Position numbers and translations under genes: made by a program. The notes below the pieces were generated by a model. It did no database searches. It was not told the DNA's origin and worked only from the letters and a program-made list of their open reading frames with translations. This document shows, piece by piece, positions 47,884 through 60,000 of a stretch of DNA of 64,000 bases. The first letter of the stretch is position 1. Each line of letters opens with the position of its first letter. The stretch comes from Diadophis punctatus similis (Eukaryota; Chordata; Lepidosauria; Squamata; Dipsadidae): NCBI GenBank assembly GCA_023053685.1, contig JALIGW010000028.1:6236501-6300500 (forward strand), written 5' to 3'.

Positions 47884-48499
47884 TGAGCAGGAAAACTGAA
47901 GACAGAGGGATTAATTCTGGCTGCACCAAGACCAAGCTTTAAAAACAAATGCTTTACAAAGCCAGAATTGAGAAGATAGCAACAAATAGCAATTGCACCC
48001 TCTGCATAGAAGCAGAAGAAATAAAGGGAGTATCTAGTTAGCTGCTGCAAGGTCATGGAGACAGACTAAAAATAATGGCATGATACAGTAGCTACAATGA
48101 TGCATTGGAATATCTGCAAGAAACGCCTTTTGCCCTCAAGCAAGAACTGGTGAGACCACAAAATAGACAAAACCATAGAAAACGAAGAACCAAAAGTACT
48201 CTGGGACTTTGAATTCAAACAGATAAACATCTCATATATAGCAATTGTTAATAAGAAAGACAAAAAAAGTCTGGATACTGGACCATGGCAATACCTGGAG
48301 ATGGCAGAATAGAAAAGAACTGTAGAAAGTCACAAAACATAAAGACCTAGATAAAAGTAGAAGTACTTTTAAATAAAAGTAGAACAATTGTGGCGAAAGA
48401 AAGCAAACCAGCAAGAGTAATAGCCCCAAAACCAGGTGAACACCACCATCTCTGACAAAATCACCAGCCAGTTGCAAAAGGCAACTTGTTTATTTGGAA

Positions 48500-49505
48500 C
48501 AGCCTACATTCTGTGACTCTTCCTTTAACACCATCAAAAACAACATCTTCTTATTCCAGGTTCTTAGAAAGGACTTGATAGGTGGATAAAAATGCCAAAT
48601 CTAGTCTAAACATCTGGCTGACTATGCAATGAACCATAATAATTTATTAAATTTATATGCTGCCTGATTCCCGGTGATTCTTTTACAGCAAAAGGCAATC
48701 ATGTCTCCTAATGGCAACTGAAGAGCTTCCGTCTTTATTAATGTCTTCCACAAAAAAGTAATTTTAAATTGTCTTTAGGAAAGAAAAAGTCTTGTTTCCT
48801 TTTTGCCCACCAAAATGTTTTTCATTGCCAGTGTGTTTCACCCAACAGTCAATTCCATCTGCTTGTTTCAGCTATTTTATCCTTCCACCACCACCCCACC
48901 AAATGTGATTTAATGTTAGGGTTACTGATTGATGGTTGACAGTTATCTCTATGAATTTATGTAAACACAAGGCTATTGCACCAAGTGGCAACACCCGCAG
49001 CAGGCAAAAAGGTTTTGGACATGAAATTTTAACATTAGTAATGGGCAAAAAAAAGGAACAAGAGCCAAAAGGAAGAAAAAATATTTTGAAAGCAACAAAT
49101 CATAGAGAAAGGAGAAAAAGGCTCAGATTCACTTCTAGCAGATAAAAGAAGAAGAAGAAAGTATTGTTGGCAAGCATTATCCTAGAATGTGCTGTTTGCT
49201 GGGACTCATCTATTCTCTAGATAGATAAAGGACACAGCACAGAGTTCAGAGCCAGAAGATGCTGCAAGAGGAAGGAGGAGGAGAGATCTGAAGGGTGTCC
49301 TGCTCTGCAATTTTCTCCAATTACCTGACTCTGCCATGGAATTTCACTTTAATTGATTCATGAACCTCAAGAATCAGCTGAGGGTCAGAAGATTGAGGAA
49401 ATCAAGCTGCTTTGGACACTCCTTGCATTACCTATTTATATTTATTCACATACAGTATATCACTACAAAAACATTAAATGGTGTTTGTTTACGTACTGAA
49501 AAGAT
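48500..49505. other. Gene-less intronic stretch, nothing firmly recognised
   Basis: BMF intron 1. No exon is recognised. The text near 49300-49390 (ATTACCTGACTCTGCCATGG, AATTGATTCATG) is unique-looking. Confidence 0.4.
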
Positions 49506-49506
49506 T

Positions 49507-50060
49507 TACAGGTAGTCCTCAACTTACAACAGTTCATTTAGTGGCCGTTCAAAGTCACAACGGCACTGAAAAAGTGACTTATGGCCCAGAGGTGGGTTCC
49601 TCCCGGTTCAGACCGGTTCACCCGAACTGGTAGTGACCCGCTGGTGGCCTCACAATGATGTCACAAAACCAGTTCAGTCGGTGCCGGTCCGTGGGCACCG
49701 CCATCTTTTTTTATTTTATTTTTATTTTTATTTTTTTTGAATTTTATTTTTATTTTTTCTGCTGAGCATGTGCAGAAGCCGAGTTTCCGGCACTGTGCAT
49801 GCGGTCGCCATCTTGTTTCCAGGTTTTTTTTATGTTTTATTTTTCTGGATTTTTCAGCGCACGCACAAAGCGCGCACGAGGTGCAGCCACAAGGCGCGAG
49901 AGGAAGCGAACCGGCAGCAAGGTAAGTTAGATCCCACCCCTGTTATGGACATTTTTCACACCACCATTGTAGCATTCCCATGATCACGTGATCAAAATTC
50001 AGACGCTTGGCAACTGGTTCATATTTATGACCTTTGCTGTGTCCCAAGGTCACATAATCA
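49507..50060. mobile_element. Family D element with nested family A MITE
   Basis: TACAGGTAGTCCTCAACTTA opens a family D copy whose right part is decayed. The family A insertion is 49587-49942 (CAGAGGTGGGTTCC ... CCCACCCCTG), with target flanks TTATGGCC/TTATGGAC. It carries ACCGCCATCTTTTT and GCAAGGTAAGT. Confidence 0.82.
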
Positions 50061-50795
50061 CTATGTAATACATGTTTGACAAAATAAATAAATAAAATAA
50101 AATAAAAATAATGCTATTTTATCACTTGGTTTGTTTCTGTTTGACTTCATAGGATGTGTGAATCTAGCTATTATGGATAAGTAATGACTGCCTACATCAG
50201 CTACCAGCAATTGGTACTCCAGTGAACCTAATTGCTAGAACCATTAAAAAAAATCTTTGTATCTCCCACTTCAAAATCAAATACACGTCACAATTTGGCA
50301 GCGTATGTAAACCTAACCACGCTGTAGATTATTTCATCAGGTGAGGACAACTGCACAAAAAGCTTTTGCTGTTGTGCCCAGCCAACATTTGGTTCTTCAA
50401 GTCATACTTTTGGTTTTTTAAAAATATAATACTTATTGAAAGTTTAAATGAGTAAGAATTAACACAAACTAAAATAAAGTAATATCAAACAAAGAAAAAG
50501 GAAGAAATAAAAGAGAAAGCTCAAGTGCAAAAAGACAAAAAAGTAGAAGAAAAATAGAAAAGAAAGAAAAAAGATATAAAGAAGTGGTTTCTTATTTTCC
50601 TTACAGCAGTTATAAATACATTTGTAGATTTACATCTTTCTCTAAAGTTATATCATGACTCTCTTCTTTCTACAACTCATCCTATCTAGTTGTCCACGCC
50701 ATAGTTCATAAGTTCATTTTTTTCTGTTTTACACAAAATGTCGGTAAGGCATTTTCAGTCACTAATAAATGTTTGATTAGAAAAAAAGACAAGAT
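50061..50795. other. A-rich gene-less stretch
   Basis: A-rich sequence near 50440-50590 could be a decayed LINE tail. Nothing is certain. Confidence 0.35.
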
Positions 50796-51198
50796 CAGTG
50801 GTGGGTTCCTACTGGTGCGGTTGACTCTACCGCACTGGTAGCAGCCAGCAGATGGCGCTATTTGCGCGCGACAGCTCCGGTGCCGTCTTCACCGGTCTGT
50901 CGCGTGGCACCATCTTTTTTTTGGAGAATTTTTGGGCTGATTTTGCTTCCTGCGCATGTGCGGAAGCAAAATCTCACGAGGGGACTCACGTGCACGCGAG
51001 ATTTTGGTGATTTTTTGCTTTCGTGCATGCACGGAAGCAAAAAAAGCGCCAAAATCGCATGCGCGCACGCGTCCCCTCACGAGATTTTACTTCTGCACAT
51101 GCGCAGGAAGCAAAATTGCGTGAGGGGGCGCATGCGCCAAAACATGGCGATGCGCGCACAGCGCACCAGTAGTGCAAAGACCAAGCAACCTGCCCCTG
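50796..51198 (+). mobile_element. Family A hAT-like MITE with repeated hairpins
   Basis: The ends are CAGTGGTGGGTTCC and CTGCCCCTG, flanked by GACAAGAT on both sides. The core repeats GCAAAATC...CACGAG-type units in alternating orientation, giving open frames on both strands. Confidence 0.85.
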
Positions 51199-52429
51199 GA
51201 CAAGATCTACAAGTCAATTTGGCTGCCTCAGCAAGTTCTGTCATGAACAGTGCCAGTGGCCAGACCCAAGACCAAATGGAGAAGGAAGTGGTTTACAATT
51301 TCTGGGTTGGTGATTAATTTTCCCATTAACTGGATTTTGGAAGATCACCTTGTGCAATCTCACTTTATAGTAAGACAAAAACCTTGGTCAGCAAACCTGC
51401 TCAATCAGGTTGACTAAAGAACAATAGGAGTGAATCGACTTCAGAATCTGCTTAGTCAATGCCGGTGCAAAATTATTTTTGCAGAACATTTTTAGATATG
51501 TAACAAGTGTAGCAAAACTAAGCATAAGATCTAAAATCTTACTGAATTAAGAAACAAAACAGTATATAAACTCAGTTATCTAGCATCTAGATAACAGAGT
51601 TATACTGATAATAGCGAAGAATGCAGTTGTTCAGAAAATATCTAACGAAATTAATAACTTCTAACAAATGCTACACCATGGCCATGTCTTCACTGAACGT
51701 ACAATTTTAATGACATCCATGCAAGGTACAGGCAATTTCTCTCCTATTGAGTTACATTTAAAGAAAAAAAATGTTTTTATAAGATGACTCTTGAATCAAC
51801 AACCAGTCTGCCCACAACAGAGCACGTAAAACTACGTAACTCCATGTCCAATCACAGTAACCACCATATAAATATCCCTTGTCAAAGAGGATTAAATGTA
51901 CAGCTCAAAAGATGGCATGGGATGGCATGGATTTATTTTTCTGACCCCATGACAAGTTCCTGGCTTGAGTTGGAAGTGAAAAGAACATCCCCAAGGAAGC
52001 CAACAGCAAACACCTTCCACATCGTACTATACCAAGCAAACAGCAAAGAAATACCCAAGTATGTCATTATAATTGAGCTTGGCTCCAAGATCATATTATG
52101 CATTCTCAAGAGCTTATATAAAGAAAGTCTGGCAAGCTAGAAACGGAGTTTTAAAAAGTGTCTTTCATAACAGGACATGCTGCACAAAAAAGCAGGCACT
52201 CCACAAAACGAGTTTCTCTTGCGCACATCTGGCAATGTGCTCAATTTATACTTTCACTCTAGCAACTGAAACCGCTGGGATAGATAAGAAGAGGAAACTG
52301 TGCTGTTTCCTCTGGCCTCAGGCAGGAGCTCTTGGGAATCAGGGCAGGGAATTTGGCTGGCCTAACTTGCCAGGGTGACACTGTAAGTGGAACTGTCCAA
52401 GTAGCATCTACTGTATCAGACAAAGATAA
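51199..52429. other. Gene-less intronic stretch, nothing recognised
   Basis: AT-rich, with short frames and no known motif. Confidence 0.45.
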
Positions 52430-52570
52430 TTTAATTTAATTTAATTTAATTTAATAGATTTGTATGCCGCCCAACTCCTGAGGGACTCTGGGCGGCTGAC
52501 AACATATAAAATCATTGTTACATATAAAAACATATAATCAAAAATTATAAAAATTAAAAAACATCTGACA
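52430..52570 (-). mobile_element. L2-like LINE 3' end, antisense
   Basis: TTTAA repeats are followed by GATTTGTATGCCGCCCAACT and GGGACTCTGGGCGGCTGAC, as at 61757-61802. Confidence 0.8.
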
Positions 52571-52685
52571 TTCATAACCAAGGGGGGAGATAGAAAAAAC
52601 AAGGGGATGAAAGAAGCCAGAGGAAGTTTGGTATGATCCTGAGGCTACTTTATGGGCAGAGAAAGTGTTACCTGGAGGCTTAGAC

Positions 52686-53324
52686 TACCGTACTTTTTGG
52701 AGTATAAGACGCACCTTTTTCCTCCCTAAAAGTGGCTGAAAATTTGGGTGCGTCTTATACTTCGAATGTAGCTTTTTTCCCCAGCCCTAACTAGGTGCTA
52801 ACAGATCTTCCCAGCTCTTACCTTGCAGGCTTTTTCATTGTTACTCTCTCCAAAGAATGTTTTTCCAGCCCTAAGTCTTTGCAGAATTTTTTTCCATTGC
52901 TCTACTTGCTCCGAATAAGTTTTTTTTCTAGACCTAACCAGGTGCTAACTATCTTCCCAGCTCTTACTGGCTTGCAGGTTCTTTCATTGTTACTCTCTCA
53001 GAAGAATGTTTTTCCAGCACTAAGTCTTTGCAGGGTTTCTTTTCATTGCTCTACTTGCTCCGAGTAAGTTTTTTTCTAGACCTAACCAGGTGCTAACGAT
53101 CTTCCCAGCTCTTACCGGCTTGCAGGCTCTTTCATTGTTACTCTCTCAGAAGAAGGTTTTTTAAAGTCCTAACTAGGGGATAAAATAATGTGCTGAAGCT
53201 GACCAGACTAAGGACGCTAGCCAGATGAATACCTGGTAGGCAGATTGTTTTCCCCTATTTTCCTCCCCAAAAACTAAGGCGCGTCTTATACTCCGGTGCG
53301 TCTTATACTCCGAAAAATGCAGTA
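52686..53324. mobile_element. Family C TIR element with expanded internal repeats
   Basis: The ends are TACCGTACTTTTTGGAGTAT and ACTCCGAAAAATGCAGTA. Inside, the unit starting CTAGGTGCTAAC or CCAGGTGCTAAC occurs three times (about 52788, 52938, 53084), against twice in the 19-kb copy. Confidence 0.85.
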
Positions 53325-53577
53325 TTTACTACAGTTTCTTGGAAAGGCTTGGGAACTCCTTGACTGCTCTATTCTGAGACATGGCTTGGGGACATTAGAG
53401 ATTATTGCATATATTGTGTGATGATAGCATTGTAGTGCCATCTTCAAACTAGTTGACAAAGTTCAGCCCCTTTTGAGTGCAAGCAATGTGGAGGTGTGTT
53501 AGCAGGTGGTAACAAAATAGAATGAAGGGATAAGTAGCAAGGAAGAGGGGAAAAGGCCCTGAACAAGTCAACTACAC

Positions 53578-53711
53578 CAGAGGTCTTCAAACTTGGCAAC
53601 TTTAAGACTTGTGGACTTCAACTCCCAGAATTCTCCAGCCAGCATGCTGGCTGGTGAATTCTGGGAGTTGAAGTCCACAAGTCTTAAAGTTGCCAAGTTT
53701 GGGGACCCCTG
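53578..53711. mobile_element. Family B palindromic hAT MITE
   Basis: The ends are CAGAGGTCTTC and GGGGACCCCTG, with the near-duplication AACTACAC/AGCTACAC. The centre is CAGCCAGCATGCTGGCTG. Confidence 0.88.
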
Positions 53712-53964
53712 AGCTACACCAAAATGCACCAAGATGTTGCAAAACAGAAAACTCTTTTCCTGAAATCCCAAATCCAAATATTGTATTCTGCCTTCTTTGT
53801 TAAAAGTATGTACTGTGCCTAAAAATTGCCCTCCACCCAATAAATAAATAAAGAATACATCCACAGAGCCTTATTTCATTTTAATAAGTTTTCAAAATGC
53901 TTGGCCTATTAAAACCAGAAGTGTTTGTTGATACACATTTAGGTTATAGATTATAACAGGCAGT

Positions 53965-54100
53965 GCATTCATTTTTATTTATTTAGAAAATTTATATTGC
54001 CGTCTAGTCGAACATGGCGACTCAAGGGGGCTTACAAAGACATAAAAGCACAATATGAAAGAAATAAAAATAATAAAAAATAAAAATAATAAAATAATTA
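53965..54100 (-). mobile_element. LINE 3'-end fragment
   Basis: A TTTATTTA tract with TTATATTGCCGTCTAGTCGA and then AT-rich sequence resembles an antisense LINE tail. Confidence 0.45.
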
Positions 54101-54769
54101 GTCTTTCATGATTTGAGGCCAACAATTAGTCTTTCATGATTCTCTCAATGCTAGCTTAATTTAAATACACAGAAAACACACAAGAATTCTCCAGATCTTA
54201 AAAAGTGAAATTCATTATTGGCATTATTTATTGTGCTGTGATTTGTAAAATCTAACTTGCAATTACTGATGAGATCTAACAGTCTGAAATCTATTGTAAG
54301 ATTACTTAGGAGTAGCATGTTTTACTGAAATCTAAGAGATTTTCTTTTGAGTATGCACATGCAGAACTGGGCTATAAATCTTGTCCAGTTTTGAATATCT
54401 GTATATAAAAGTATTTGAAGTTTAAAATAACACCTCACAACCTAAACTCTAACCCTAACCTTCACTAGATCAAAAGACTTGATCTTAATTTCAGTTGTAG
54501 TCCACTACAGCCCACATATTTAAAGCCCAGGAAATGACACTTTTATGTACTGTATTGCAATTCTAAATTTATTTAACTTTAAACAAGTGCCATAGATTAT
54601 AATACTTTTTTTGTTTCATTGCTAGGGAACAAAAGTAAGCCTAAAGTCAGGTACCGAACACACGCAACAGAATTATTTCAAGGATCAGTCTTCTTTGTTG
54701 GTAGATGGTTGTTGCCGTATCTTTTTTTTTCAGTTTTCTAAATAATAATAACAGTTGAAATGTATTTGA
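54101..54769. other. Gene-less intronic stretch, nothing recognised
   Basis: AT-rich, without a supported feature. Confidence 0.5.
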
Positions 54770-55180
54770 ATATTAGTAGCTTGGGTTGATAGTTAGGCTG
54801 TTGTTCTGAGCTCCGAGCTTGGCAATTTGGTTACAAACGTTTCATCACCATTCGAGGATACATCGTCAGTGCGCTTTGAATTGTGTTCGTCTGTCAGAAC
54901 ACTGGCCTTTAAATATCTTTTTATGTGATGCAAATTAGTGTGGATGTTGTTTGTTTGGCTACTTCGGTGTCACGGTCTGATTTCGGACTCTTTGATCGGT
55001 TGGCTGTTATCGGGGCATGGTCTTTGGTTTTAAGTACCATCTGTGTGATGTAAATTAGTGCTGTTTATTCAGATATTTCTGAGTCATGTTCTGGTTTTGG
55101 ATTGTTTGATTGGCTGGTTGTTGTTACTGAGATGTGGTCTGGTTTCTTGTGAACTGATGGGTTATGATGGGTTATATCAG
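54770..55180 (-). mobile_element. Penelope-like retroelement terminal fragment (tentative)
   Basis: The minus strand holds CTGACGA (54869-54863) and GAAAC (54843-54839), separated by a stem-like interval. These are the two conserved core strands of a hammerhead ribozyme. Hammerhead motifs are known in terminal repeats of Penelope-like elements. Two diverged copies of a block with GATGCAAATTAGTG/GATGTAAATTAGTG (about 54940 and 55050) hint at internal repetition. Confidence 0.4.
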
Positions 55181-55189
55181 TTTGTCACT

Positions 55190-55500
55190 TCTGGCTGTGA
55201 TTGTTAAGCGAGTCACCACAGGTTGTTAAGTGTGATGTCACTTCGCCACAATTTGTGATTTCCTGCCAACTTTCCCATTGACTTTTCTTGTTGACGGATG
55301 GCTGTGAAGATCACAAATGGCAATCACGTGACTGTGGCCCTCTCCAACCATCATAAATGTGCACTGCTTACCTAGAGTCCGAATCATGATCATGTGACCA
55401 TGTGAACACTACAAAGGCTAAAACTTTGAGGGCTGGTCGCAAATCTCTGTTTTCAGTGTTGTTGTAAGTTTGAACAATGCTGAAGGAGTGGTTGGTAACA
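55190..55500. mobile_element. Decayed family D fragment
   Basis: GATTGTTAAGCGAGTCACC, CCAACTTTCCCATTGACTTT and GTGTTGTTGTAAGTTTGAAC match family D in order, with decay. Confidence 0.6.
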
Positions 55501-55559
55501 AGGAACTTTGGAACAAACAGAATAAAGGCTGAAAACAGTGATAGAAAATTGTTCTATGG

Positions 55560-55985
55560 CAGTGATGGCGAACCTTTTTTTCCTCGGGTGCCAAAATAGT
55601 GCGCGCACGCGCTATCGCATGCTCGTGCATGCCCACACCCATAATTCAAAGCCCCCCACTTGCCCCACCCCCCTGTGCATGAGTGCGTGACCCCCCCTAC
55701 TCCCCCATTTCCCGACTTCCAGTGGGCCCAGTAAGCCCGTTTTTTGCCCTCCCCAGGCTCCAGGGGCTTTCTTGGAACTTGGGGAGGGCGAAAATGCTCC
55801 CCCCTGCCACCCCGGAGGCCCTCCAGAGGCCAAAATCATTGTCCCAGAGCCTCCGCGCGAGCCAAAAATCAGCTGGCGTGCATGCACATGCGTGCTGGAG
55901 CTGAGCTAGGGCAACGGCTCGCGTGCCAGCAGATATGGCTCCGCGTGCCACCTGTGGCACCCGTGCCATAGGTTCGCCATCACTG
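55560..55985. mobile_element. Family E hAT MITE
   Basis: The ends are CAGTGATGGCGAACC and GGTTCGCCATCACTG, with an exact 8-bp duplication TTCTATGG. It is CpG-rich inside, without the large palindrome of the 45.5-kb copy. Confidence 0.9.
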
Positions 55986-56169
55986 TTCTATGGCATGGGA
56001 GCTAAGAAAATAATTAGCTTTCCACCTTAATTTTTTAATATTATTAAATGCATATTCAGTTTTCTAATTACTCTAGTGCCCAAGGTGACTTATCAACAAG
56101 CAAAAAATACAGAATATTAAAGATTAAAAATAATGCAGATAAAACCAAAACCAAAACCAAAATGAAAAT

Positions 56170-56900
56170 CAATCAATAAAATAATTAATAAATATTGAAA
56201 GATCTGGAGCCAAACATAGTTCCTTAGGGAATTCTTTCCAAGCTAGGAGCCATAGAGAAGGTGGTTCTTTCCTACAAAGATGAACCGTGAGTGACAATGG
56301 GGTATCTTGAGAAGGGCCTCTCCTGCCAATATGAGTAACCCAAAAAGGTTTGCAGCAGGAGACGCAATGCCCCAGATAATCTATCACTAAGCAGTTTAGG
56401 GATTTAAAGGTCAGTGCGACCATCTTCAATTGTGCCTGGGGCACTTTTAGCAACCAGTGCAGATTTTGTAGTGCAAACATCACAAGATTCCTATATTGCA
56501 TAGCAGATCAGAGGCTGGCTGTTTCATTTTGCGCCAACTGCACCCTTTGGATAGTTATCAAGGGTAGGCCCACATAAATGAAAAGAGTTGTAACCAAGGT
56601 GCAAATTACTGTCACTAAATTCCACTGGCTCAGGGAGGATCCCAGCTGCACCCTAACCATAACTCTGCAAAGCGCTGCTCATTGCAGCTGCCAGCTGCAA
56701 ATCCAATGACAGCTGATGGTCAAGAACCACTCTAAAATTGTAAGCCCATTTCTTCTTGGGGAGTGCAGTCCCATCCAAAACATCACAATTCCAGAGTCCA
56801 GCATTCTTCTTGCCAATGGTATCTCTGGATTGTCTGGATTCAATTTCAGCTTGCTCAGTTTCATTCTGTGAAGAACTTCTTTTGACTAACTCTGAAACTC
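56170..56900 (-). pseudogene. L2-like LINE relic
   Basis: The minus strand reads KLSKLKLNPDNPE (about 56850-56810), then MVALTFKSLNCLVIDYLGH (about 56420-56365). These align in order with [10 protein letters not shown] and TFKALHGLGPVYLRD of the 62-kb LINE. It is broken by stops. Confidence 0.75.
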
Positions 56901-57184
56901 ACCTTCACTGAGCAATCTCATGTTTGAGCAGAATGAAATCCAATTCACGTTTGCCACACCATGCACCATTTCCACGGTATTTCTTTTAACAGCCTTCCCT
57001 ACCTTGGAATAAAGAACTCCCAAATGTCTTAATTTTGTTATGATTTCATTTTACTCCATGTATGTATCTGCTGTAAGTTGTGAATGGAAAATAGGGTTGC
57101 AGAAATGAAACATAAAAATGAAAGGACAGAACAACGTTCTGAGCTAGGAGGAGAGTGGGAAACGAGTTGTTTTGCCTTCTTCAT

Positions 57185-57530
57185 AGACTTCATATTGCAG
57201 AATGCATGGGTTGGAAGGTCCCTTAAAAATCATCTAGTCCAATCTCATGTCTAGCATGGGAGTCCATTTCTACAACCTCCTTTATATACCATCATCCAGT
57301 CTGTTTAAATATGGAAGAGTCCACTACCTTTCAAGGCATTTGTTCCACTGTGCTCCTACTTTTAGGGCATTTTTTAACCCTAATGTTCAGATGACATTGA
57401 CCTCCTTGTCTGGGATAGGACTTTGAAGAACTCTCCCTCATCTTCTATGTAATAACTGTTCTGATACTTGAAGATAGCGATCATATCTCTCTACAACTGC
57501 CTCTTCTCCAGCTTAAACATAATAATAATA
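57185..57530 (-). mobile_element. CR1 LINE 3' part, antisense
   Basis: GGGTTGGAAGGTCCCTTAAA, ATCATCTAGTCCAATC, TTTGTTCCACTGTGCTCC and CTCTCCCTCATCTTC follow the order of an antisense CR1 3' end. Confidence 0.75.
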
Positions 57531-58202
57531 ATATTGCATGTATAATTAAGACTGTTAAGACAGTAAGTATTCATAACAATATCTATCACCATAGTTAGGG
57601 TCTTTAATGTATAACCTAGACTAGAGAGAGCGAGGTCTCTCAACACAATCCTATGTTCGTAACCATGTTATGAACAATATTCACTTACTATACAGTCCTA
57701 TGCGTAAGACTTTTTGTGTTCAGTGGGGCTCACTTTAAAATAAGAGTCCATGAGTCTGTGAGGTTTTGAACAGTTAGCAATATGGGGGAAAAAAACAGAA
57801 TTGGAGCTTGGGAACTCATCACTTTCTTTTAGGCTGGGTTCACAGACCACAATCAATCATGATTCATTTACCCTTGGTTTGTGGACTAAATCAGTGTTGT
57901 GAAGGATCTTGTTATACCAAAAGCTATATTTCATAAGTGGCAATAGCTGGATTTGCACCATGCACTGAGCCAAAAACAAACCCACTTCATTTGCTTTAGT
58001 GTGATGTGTGCACTCAGACGCTGTTTTGCGGTTGTGGGGCCAATCCAAGATCCTTGGAAGTAGGGCAAATTATAAATATGTTCTGAGCAGAAGGGCAAGG
58101 ATTATGTAGTCCCTTCTTACACTATAAGCATTATTTTTTATTTTCCAACAATGCCAATGTGAAATGCAAGAGCACTCTTGAGAAATAAAAAGGATTCTAG
58201 AT

Positions 58203-58337
58203 CAGTGTTTCTCAACCTTGGCAGTTTGAAGATGTGTGGACTTCAACTCCCAGAATTCCCCAGCCAGCGTTGCTGGCTGTGGAATTCTGGGAGTTAAAGT
58301 CCACACATCTTCAAACTGCCAAGGTTGAGAAACACTG
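58203..58337. mobile_element. Family B palindromic hAT MITE
   Basis: The ends are CAGTGTTTCTCAACC and GGTTGAGAAACACTG, with an exact 8-bp duplication TTCTAGAT (58195-58202, 58338-58345). Confidence 0.92.
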
Positions 58338-58345
58338 TTCTAGAT

Positions 58346-60000
58346 GTTTAGAATTAAAATAATGTTTTTTTTTAAAAAAAATAAGTGTGGAGTAGAAGGT
58401 AGCAAGAAAAGTATCCACAAATACACTGGTATCCAGAGGCAACATCCTGGGGATTTAAATGCACACGATGCAATTATATTGATACCATTCAGCACATCTG
58501 AGCACCTGGACTGGAATCCCCTGAAAGTCCCAAGCAAGCAGTTTTATATTTCCTGAAATGCTATAGAAGCATAATAAATAACCATCATGCTCTTCGGAAA
58601 GAAGGAAATCAATTCAGCAACCACCTTCACAACCCCGAATGTGAAAGAATGAAACCAATTCTGCAGTTCTTTCCACTTGGAAACACCTGTTGAGGAACCA
58701 TACAATGCAGGCATTCTTCCATTACCTCTAGCATTCTCTCAGGGGGAAAAAAATCAATATACAACCACTTGCCTTCGTTCAGGAATGGAAGAACAAGGAA
58801 GAGGGTGGGGGTGGACATAACACACGTGCATGCCAGTTAACCAAAACAAAGTGACAAGCTGGTTTCATGATTTCTTTAGCTCTTCCTTTTGCCTTCTGCC
58901 CTGTGCTTAAATGACTCAATCGTAAAGAATCTTTAAGGTTGAAATGCATTATATCAGCCCAGGAAGAGGTCAAACCAAATTCTTACTGTGAAAAAGGAAG
59001 GAGAAAAAAACACAGATACTCATTTTTTTTTATCCAAATGAGTCAACAAATAGCAATACCTTACAACATCCATGGTGCATAAAATAAATTGAGTCTTCAA
59101 GTATTAAAACTTCAATTGTAGCACCTTGGTGGCCAGTTCCGCAAAACCAAGAGTCTCTTTTCTATTTTGCAGAACACAAATTTGCATTCCTTAATGATTA
59201 TGTGGGAACTATTTAAGATGGCTATAGTCTTGGTATCCAAACAACTATTTCACTAAATAACAAGTGATCTTTGTTTCCATCCCATCTTTTCTGTATGCCT
59301 AAAACTATCACAAACCATTGGCACAAATTTCAGCTGCAGTGGTCCTACTAGTTTGTTGTACTTATATCTTGGACAACTTTAATGGCCAGCAAACAAAAAA
59401 AATCAAAGAAAATAAGTTTCCATTCTTCTGGTCCTGCCTGTCAAGCAGTATTGAAAGCCAAGTAGCCATGACACACACCCTCCCCCCACTTTTACTTAAG
59501 CCAAGTAAGGACTAAGTTATGTCTTGGAAAGTTAACTGCAAGATATACAAAGCAGTGAGAGTGCAAGAGGAAAAAAATAGACAAATATACCTTTCGATGA
59601 ATATTTTGTATAATGCTAGCCCGTGCAACTGTAAATCCGAATCATACACAGAAAGCCACCTTTGAGGAAGATAACTTATCCGACTTGGGGGGGGGGGAGA
59701 GAAGCCCCTTGCTTCAATGCAACTTCCTTAACTGCGCACGGGGACCCCCAGAATTTATCAAGTAGAAGAATCCGCCGATGCCTGCATCTCTAACGAAGGC
59801 TCTCCAGGGACTCTGGGTTTTGGGGTTTTTTTCGTCCCTGTCCTGCAATTTTCGAGCGACTAACTCACTAAGGCAATCCAAATCCCAAGGAGCACGATGT
59901 GATTTAGAACTTATAAATAACAGAACTTATAAATACAAGTAACGGAGTTGTCACTCAAGTCCTCCCCTGCCAGCCCCCTCCCCACTCCCCAAATACTGAC
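58346..60000. other. BMF intron 1 start, nothing firmly recognised
   Basis: Mostly unique sequence that grows GC-richer towards the promoter after about 59,690, where there is a G10-11 run. A second untranslated BMF exon could lie here or farther in; none can be pointed to. Confidence 0.4.

Larger units (their letters stand above)
46380..48490 (+). pseudogene. R4/Dong-type LINE relic, interrupted by CR1
   Basis: The plus strand keeps MDD (about 46705), NHCYKCLGILQADYIKHSE (about 46900-46950), and later WTRADIKALDRKTRKIMTMN and YLSKKMGGRGI (47110-47240). After the CR1 insertion it resumes with an NCTLCIEAEE zinc-knuckle-like stretch (about 47990) and VTKHKDL. The order matches the C-terminal half of R4-type proteins. 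Many stops show it is dead. Confidence 0.7.
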
